Positions 6,468 through 9,764 of a stretch of 9,764 nt of DNA are shown piece after piece. Numbering within the stretch: the first letter of the stretch is position 1; each line of letters opens with the position of its first letter. This DNA is from CAZFLY01 sp964519995 (lineage in GTDB: Bacteria > Planctomycetota > Phycisphaerae > Sedimentisphaerales > Anaerobacaceae). The DNA is taken from the NCBI GenBank assembly GCA_964519995.1, contig CAZFLY010000082.1, forward strand, positions 1 to 9,764, written 5' to 3'. The notes below the pieces were generated by a model that had not been told where the DNA came from, made no database searches, and saw only the letters and a program-made list of their open reading frames with translations. The position numbers were made by a program, and so were the translations under genes.

Positions 6468-7391
6468 ATGGGAATCTTTACTAAGACGGCCGGTTTTTTC
6501 AAAGACCGACTGGGCAAGACACGCGATAAAATTAGCTCTTCGCTCTCCTCTGTGCTCAGTATAGGCAGGAATATCGACGAGGCCCTGCTTGATGAACTGG
6601 AAGAGACACTGATAAGCGACGATATAGGCGTCGAGACCACCGACAAGCTCATTTCATCGCTGCGCGAGGCTTATCGCGCTAGACAAATCGCAACGACCGA
6701 CCAGATACTGCCGTTCCTCAAAGAGCACATGAAAAGCTACTGGCCGAAGCGCGACAGGGAATTGCACACAACCCAGACCGGCCTGACCGTTATCCTCGTT
6801 GCGGGCGTAAACGGCACCGGTAAAACCACAAGCATCGCTAAACTTGCCCATATATTCACGCAGAATAATAAGAAAGCAATCTTAGCCGCTTGCGATACAT
6901 TTCGAGCTGCCGCTGTCGAGCAGTTGAGCATCTGGGCTGATCGGATCGGGGTTCAAATCGTAAAGCACGAAACCGGCGGAGATCCCGCAGCAGTAGCCTT
7001 TGACGCCTGCGAGGCAGCAGTCGCCAGAAGTGCGGATGTGCTGATTCTCGATACCGCTGGACGGCTGCATACAAAAAAGGATTTGATGCAGCAACTGACA
7101 AAAATCCGCGACGTAGTGGCCCGCAAGATTCCTGGCGCACCACACGAGGTATTGCTCGTCCTGGATGCCACGACCGGCCAAAACGCAATCGCACAGGCAA
7201 AAATTTTCACCGAAGCAATAAATGTCACCGGGATTTTTCTTGCAAAATTAGATGGAACTGCCCGCGGCGGAATCGTAATCGCCATAAAAGACCAGCTCGA
7301 TATACCCGTGAAATTTGTCGGCCTGGGTGAAAAACCGGAGGATATTGCTGAGTTCGACCCGGATACATTTGTGGAGGCGCTGTTCAATTAG
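6468..7391 (+). CDS. ftsY: Signal recognition particle receptor FtsY
   Basis: FtsY is the SRP receptor GTPase: it pairs with Ffh at the inner membrane and hands ribosome-nascent chain complexes to the translocon. At 307 residues it is a compact form made of the NG domain, without the long acidic N-terminal extension of E. coli FtsY. The first residues (MGIFTKTAGFFKDRLGKT) form a basic amphipathic helix suited to lipid binding. The N domain is about 20-100. The G domain has G1 GVNGTGKT (113-120), DTFRAAA, G3 DTAGR (195-199), and G4 AKLDG (259-263) followed by TARGG. Ala for the usual Thr in TKLDG is a mild variant, and the specificity Asp is present. The closing GLGEKPEDIAEFDPDTFVEA motif is typical. 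The ATG has AGGGAAG (6457-6463) just upstream. The gene is divergent from dnaA and lies 27 bp before the transglutaminase gene. Confidence 0.97.
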   Translation: MGIFTKTAGFFKDRLGKTRDKISSSLSSVLSIGRNIDEALLDELEETLISDDIGVETTDKLISSLREAYRARQIATTDQILPFLKEHMKSYWPKRDRELHTTQTGLTVILVAGVNGTGKTTSIAKLAHIFTQNNKKAILAACDTFRAAAVEQLSIWADRIGVQIVKHETGGDPAAVAFDACEAAVARSADVLILDTAGRLHTKKDLMQQLTKIRDVVARKIPGAPHEVLLVLDATTGQNAIAQAKIFTEAINVTGIFLAKLDGTARGGIVIAIKDQLDIPVKFVGLGEKPEDIAEFDPDTFVEALFN

Positions 7392-7418
7392 TAACACGAT
7401 ACTCAGGAATTAACCAGA

Positions 7419-8408
7419 ATGAATCGGTCACGCTTGATTTTGTTCACAATTTTTCTGTGCCTATTGTGCCTTGGTGAAACCACTGGGCAGTATAGGCCAA
7501 GACAACGCAGGCCCAGAACGCCACAGCCTCGGCCCAAAAGGGAACAGCAGGAACAACCGCGCAAAACGACGTTAAGAAACAAAAATAGCGTTGAATTCAA
7601 CCTGATCTACGATTTCTCAATTCAGGCGGTGCCGTCTGAGCTGAGTTTCACAACTCCCATCCCACAGACTATACCTGACAGACAAGAGATTCATGAGGTG
7701 GAGTATTCCGAAGAACCGACCCGGATTTTCGATAAAAGTGGAACCAAATATGCTGAGTTTGTTTTCCGAAAACCACCCAACCAGTTCCGGTTGGAAATTA
7801 AGGTCAAAGCAACGTTGCTTAGATATGATCTGGCAACCGCACGCAAAAAAGACAAAGAACAGCTCCCTGAAGAGGAAGACCCAAATCAATTTCTGATGGA
7901 TGAAAAATACATCGAAAAAAATGCTCCGCTGATTGATCAAGCTGTGCAGAAAATCGAAGGTACTACACAAACAGCTATCGTGCGGAAGCTATACGATTAC
8001 GTGGTTGAAAATGTGCGCTATGTCCAGCCCAAACAGGAACAGGGAGCAATCAAGACTTTGCAAAAAAAGCAAGGTGCCTGCACGGAATATTCTGACTTAT
8101 TTGTGGCACTTTGCAGAGCAAAGGGTATTCCCGCAAGAGTCGTCAAGGGCTACGTTAGCGAGGTTGTGTTTTTGCCACAGCACGCATGGGCTGAGGTCCA
8201 CTTCAAAGAATACGGTTGGGTGCCTTTCGACCTGACGTATGGAGACGTCGAAGAAAAGTCGGCTCGGGACAGAAACTTCGAAAATCTCAAGCCAATATAC
8301 GTCTATCTAACTAACATTCGCAACGATGAGATACTTGATCGAGCCATTTCAATATCAGGCTATATGCTTGGTGAAGTAAATGTGAATCATTCGATTGAAT
8401 TTAAGTAG
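7419..8408 (+). CDS. Secreted transglutaminase-like (cysteine protease fold) protein
   Basis: This encodes a 329-residue exported protein. Residues 1-23 are a Sec signal peptide: NRSR, then the hydrophobic LILFTIFLCLLCLG, with likely cleavage near TTG-QY. No proper lipobox is present. Residues 24-50 are an Arg/Pro/Gln-rich linker. Residues about 55-140 look like a beta-rich N-terminal domain. The transglutaminase-core domain (about 165-275) has the full catalytic set: Cys221 in GACTEYSDLF, His255 in PQHAWAEV and Asp271 in VPFDLTYG. Such bacterial proteins are usually peptidases, peptide-modifying enzymes or amide-bond enzymes acting outside the cytoplasm; the substrate cannot be told. Upstream AGGA (7405-7408) lies 10 nt before the ATG. 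It follows ftsY by 27 bp with no terminator seen, so co-transcription is likely, though a functional link to FtsY is not established. Confidence 0.9.
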   Translation: MNRSRLILFTIFLCLLCLGETTGQYRPRQRRPRTPQPRPKREQQEQPRKTTLRNKNSVEFNLIYDFSIQAVPSELSFTTPIPQTIPDRQEIHEVEYSEEPTRIFDKSGTKYAEFVFRKPPNQFRLEIKVKATLLRYDLATARKKDKEQLPEEEDPNQFLMDEKYIEKNAPLIDQAVQKIEGTTQTAIVRKLYDYVVENVRYVQPKQEQGAIKTLQKKQGACTEYSDLFVALCRAKGIPARVVKGYVSEVVFLPQHAWAEVHFKEYGWVPFDLTYGDVEEKSARDRNFENLKPIYVYLTNIRNDEILDRAISISGYMLGEVNVNHSIEFK

Positions 8409-8432
8409 TCCTACTCGATTTGACACAGCTAA

Positions 8433-8502
8433 TTGCCTGAATCAATTGAATTCAGCAAATGAACTAATAGTAATTCTGATTACATGACAATCAATTTGTC
8501 AT
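8433..8502. terminator. Three consecutive hairpins between convergent genes
   Basis: Hairpin 1 pairs TTGCCTGAAT (8433-8442) with ATTCAGCAA (8450-8458), with one bulged C. Hairpin 2 pairs GTAAT (8470-8474) with ATTAC (8479-8483). Hairpin 3 pairs ATGACAA (8484-8490) with TTGTCAT (8496-8502) perfectly and contains the phosphofructokinase stop codon. None has a good T run, so classic intrinsic termination is doubtful, but the position between two convergent stop codons suits bidirectional termination or mRNA 3'-end protection. Confidence 0.45.
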
Positions 8503-9633
8503 AAGCATCGGCTGACCGGTCGCGTCAATAACGTCACGCCAAAGGCCGCCATCTGGATCAATACAGTTTCTTCTCGAGACGGCCATGCGCATAGGTATAT
8601 GTACGAACCGGTTATGCAAAAGACCTATGAGGAGTTCTGTTTTTCCTGACATAGCTGCGTGCACAGCATTGCTTCCGAGCCTCTCGCAATAAACTGAGTC
8701 ATTCGGATTCGCCGGTGCTGCGCGAATAATATAACTCGGATCAATATATTTCAGGTTTATTTCTATATCCTTGTTCCTGAAATACTGCTCTATTCTTTGC
8801 TTGAGATACACTCCGATATCCGTTAGTTTTATATTTCCAGAAGCATCAACCGCATCTTTTCGCTCAAGAAGGTTCTGACCCGCACCCTCCGCAACAAGTA
8901 TTACAGCGTGTCCTCTTAGTTTAAGCCTGTTATCAAGGTGATTCAATAAGCCATTGGCACCGTCCAATTCAAACGGAACCTCAGGTATAAGGACAAAATT
9001 CACATCATTTATCGCAAGAGCAGTACCGGCTGCGATAAAACCTGACTGCCGTCCCATGACCTTAACAAGACCGATTCCATTCAGTGCACACACTGCCTCA
9101 GTATGAGCCGATGCGACAGCATCAACAGCTTTGGATATAGCCGTTTGAAATCCAAAGGAAACCTGAACAAAACTAAGGTCGTTGTCGATTGTCTTGGGAA
9201 CTCCCACAACGGTGATCTTAAGTCCTCGTCTCTCTATCTCCTCTGCGATACCTAGCGCTCCACGCTGCGTCCCATCACCACCTATTGTAAATAACATATT
9301 AATGCCCAACCGTTCGAGCATGTTGACAATCTGCCCTGAACGGTCACCGTAACCACGCGACGAGCCCAGAATTGTTCCTCCATTCCGGTGAATATCAGAT
9401 ACAAGCTCCGGCGTTAATTCCAGGAGCGGTAAATTAAAACCCTCAATCAAACCACGATAACCGTAACGAACACCGCTTATTTTCCTAACACCATAACGAT
9501 ACCAAAGACACATCACTATGGCGCGTATTACATCGTTAAGACCCGGACACAAACCCCCACAGGTTACAATCGCTGCATGTACTTTGGAAGGTTCAAAATA
9601 TATCCTCTCCCGTGGACCGGCACTTTCAATCAA
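8491..9633 (-). CDS. pfkA: ATP-dependent 6-phosphofructokinase (plant/trypanosomatid-like clade)
   Basis: It phosphorylates fructose 6-phosphate to fructose 1,6-bisphosphate, the committed step of glycolysis, in the cytoplasm. Visible motifs, numbered from the TTG start, are CGGLCPGLN (25-33, phosphate donor binding), GGDGTQRGA (118-126), PKTIDND (146-152, catalytic Asp150 and Asp152), MGRQSG (193-198, substrate binding) and an ANPNDSVYCERLGSNAVHA block. Gly121 after GGD points to ATP; pyrophosphate enzymes usually have Asp there. Lys147 is at the position that is Gly in E. coli PfkA. The Gly/Lys pair marks the clade with plant and trypanosomatid ATP enzymes. The start is uncertain: TTG at 9631-9633 is the only ATG/GTG/TTG in frame, has only a weak GAG about 10 nt upstream, and family-like residues continue before it (see 9634-9711). 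Confidence 0.92.
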   Translation of the reverse strand: MIESAGPRERIYFEPSKVHAAIVTCGGLCPGLNDVIRAIVMCLWYRYGVRKISGVRYGYRGLIEGFNLPLLELTPELVSDIHRNGGTILGSSRGYGDRSGQIVNMLERLGINMLFTIGGDGTQRGALGIAEEIERRGLKITVVGVPKTIDNDLSFVQVSFGFQTAISKAVDAVASAHTEAVCALNGIGLVKVMGRQSGFIAAGTALAINDVNFVLIPEVPFELDGANGLLNHLDNRLKLRGHAVILVAEGAGQNLLERKDAVDASGNIKLTDIGVYLKQRIEQYFRNKDIEINLKYIDPSYIIRAAPANPNDSVYCERLGSNAVHAAMSGKTELLIGLLHNRFVHIPMRMAVSRRNCIDPDGGLWRDVIDATGQPMLMTN

Positions 9634-9711
9634 GTCACTCTGCTCAAAACACCTGGTAGATGATCCCGCGATTATGCCGATATCGTAAATAATACGTTCA
9701 TCGTCACTAAG
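9634..9711 (-). other. Unclaimed in-frame N-terminal extension of the phosphofructokinase
   Basis: Translation of the 26 codons before the TTG start, in the same frame, begins LSDDERIIYD and continues to CFEQSD before LIESAGPRERIYFEP. An SDDER-like segment before the AGPRE block is what I remember for this PFK clade. The segment has no ATG, GTG or TTG and is closed upstream by TAA at 9712-9714. Either a rare start such as ATT is used, or a frameshift or error near 9711 hides the true start beyond the window. Confidence 0.45.
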
Positions 9712-9764
9712 TTAGCTTTCGCACTTTTGACAGTTAGTTACGCAGCGTGAGCTAATGCCTCGAT

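Noticed and set aside
6953..7387. 144-residue antisense frame across ftsY
   Set aside because: It is a shadow of the G+C-rich ftsY coding sequence, low in complexity and with no motif or ribosome site.
7419..7490. Lipoprotein signal on the transglutaminase-like protein
   Set aside because: The cysteines in the hydrophobic stretch are not preceded by a lipobox (CLLC and LFLC patterns lack the small -1 residue).
8491..9633. Pyrophosphate-dependent phosphofructokinase
   Set aside because: Lys147 alone suggests it, but the residue after GGD is Gly, which goes with ATP use in the plant/trypanosomatid-like clade.

Overview
This 9.8 kb bacterial chromosomal window joins housekeeping genes to what looks like the edge of an anti-phage or restriction-modification locus. 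No gene identifies the organism. A DnaA of normal architecture, an FtsY reduced to its NG domain and a G/K-type 6-phosphofructokinase beside long repeat-rich intergenic DNA would fit Planctomycetota (Phycisphaerae-like), but I hold that only weakly.

Left part (1-3936, all minus strand): a 951-residue N6-adenine DNA methyltransferase with a nuclease-like N-terminal domain, followed 67 bp downstream by a 328-residue protein with a Schlafen/AlbA_2 domain. They read as one operon that probably continues past the left edge, so any specificity, helicase or nuclease partners cannot be seen. The AlbA_2 gene is much more AT-rich than the methyltransferase in hand-counted stretches.

Middle (3937-4755): an 819-bp stretch with no credible gene but much structure. 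It has a strong hairpin in the methyltransferase leader, a degenerate array of 15-18 bp AT-rich repeats, two 30-bp-spaced A-tract/GC-dyad/T-tract units that run into T5 tracts phased at 10 bp, four tandem 7-8-mers holding a near DnaA box, and the intrinsic terminator of dnaA. Its place next to dnaA makes it a candidate replication origin or large regulatory region; this is inference.

Right part (4756-9764): dnaA (minus, TTG start behind a perfect Shine-Dalgarno, with a good sigma70-type promoter about 200 bp upstream) is divergent from ftsY (plus). Twenty-seven bp after ftsY comes a secreted transglutaminase-like protein, probably co-transcribed. That pair converges on a minus-strand 6-phosphofructokinase, with three consecutive hairpins between the stop codons. 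The phosphofructokinase start is doubtful: family-like sequence continues upstream of the only usable start codon and then meets an in-frame stop.

The housekeeping genes cover replication initiation (DnaA), co-translational membrane targeting (FtsY) and glycolysis (PFK); they share no pathway. The least explained parts are the methyltransferase/AlbA_2 pair and the repeat-rich 819-bp intergenic region.
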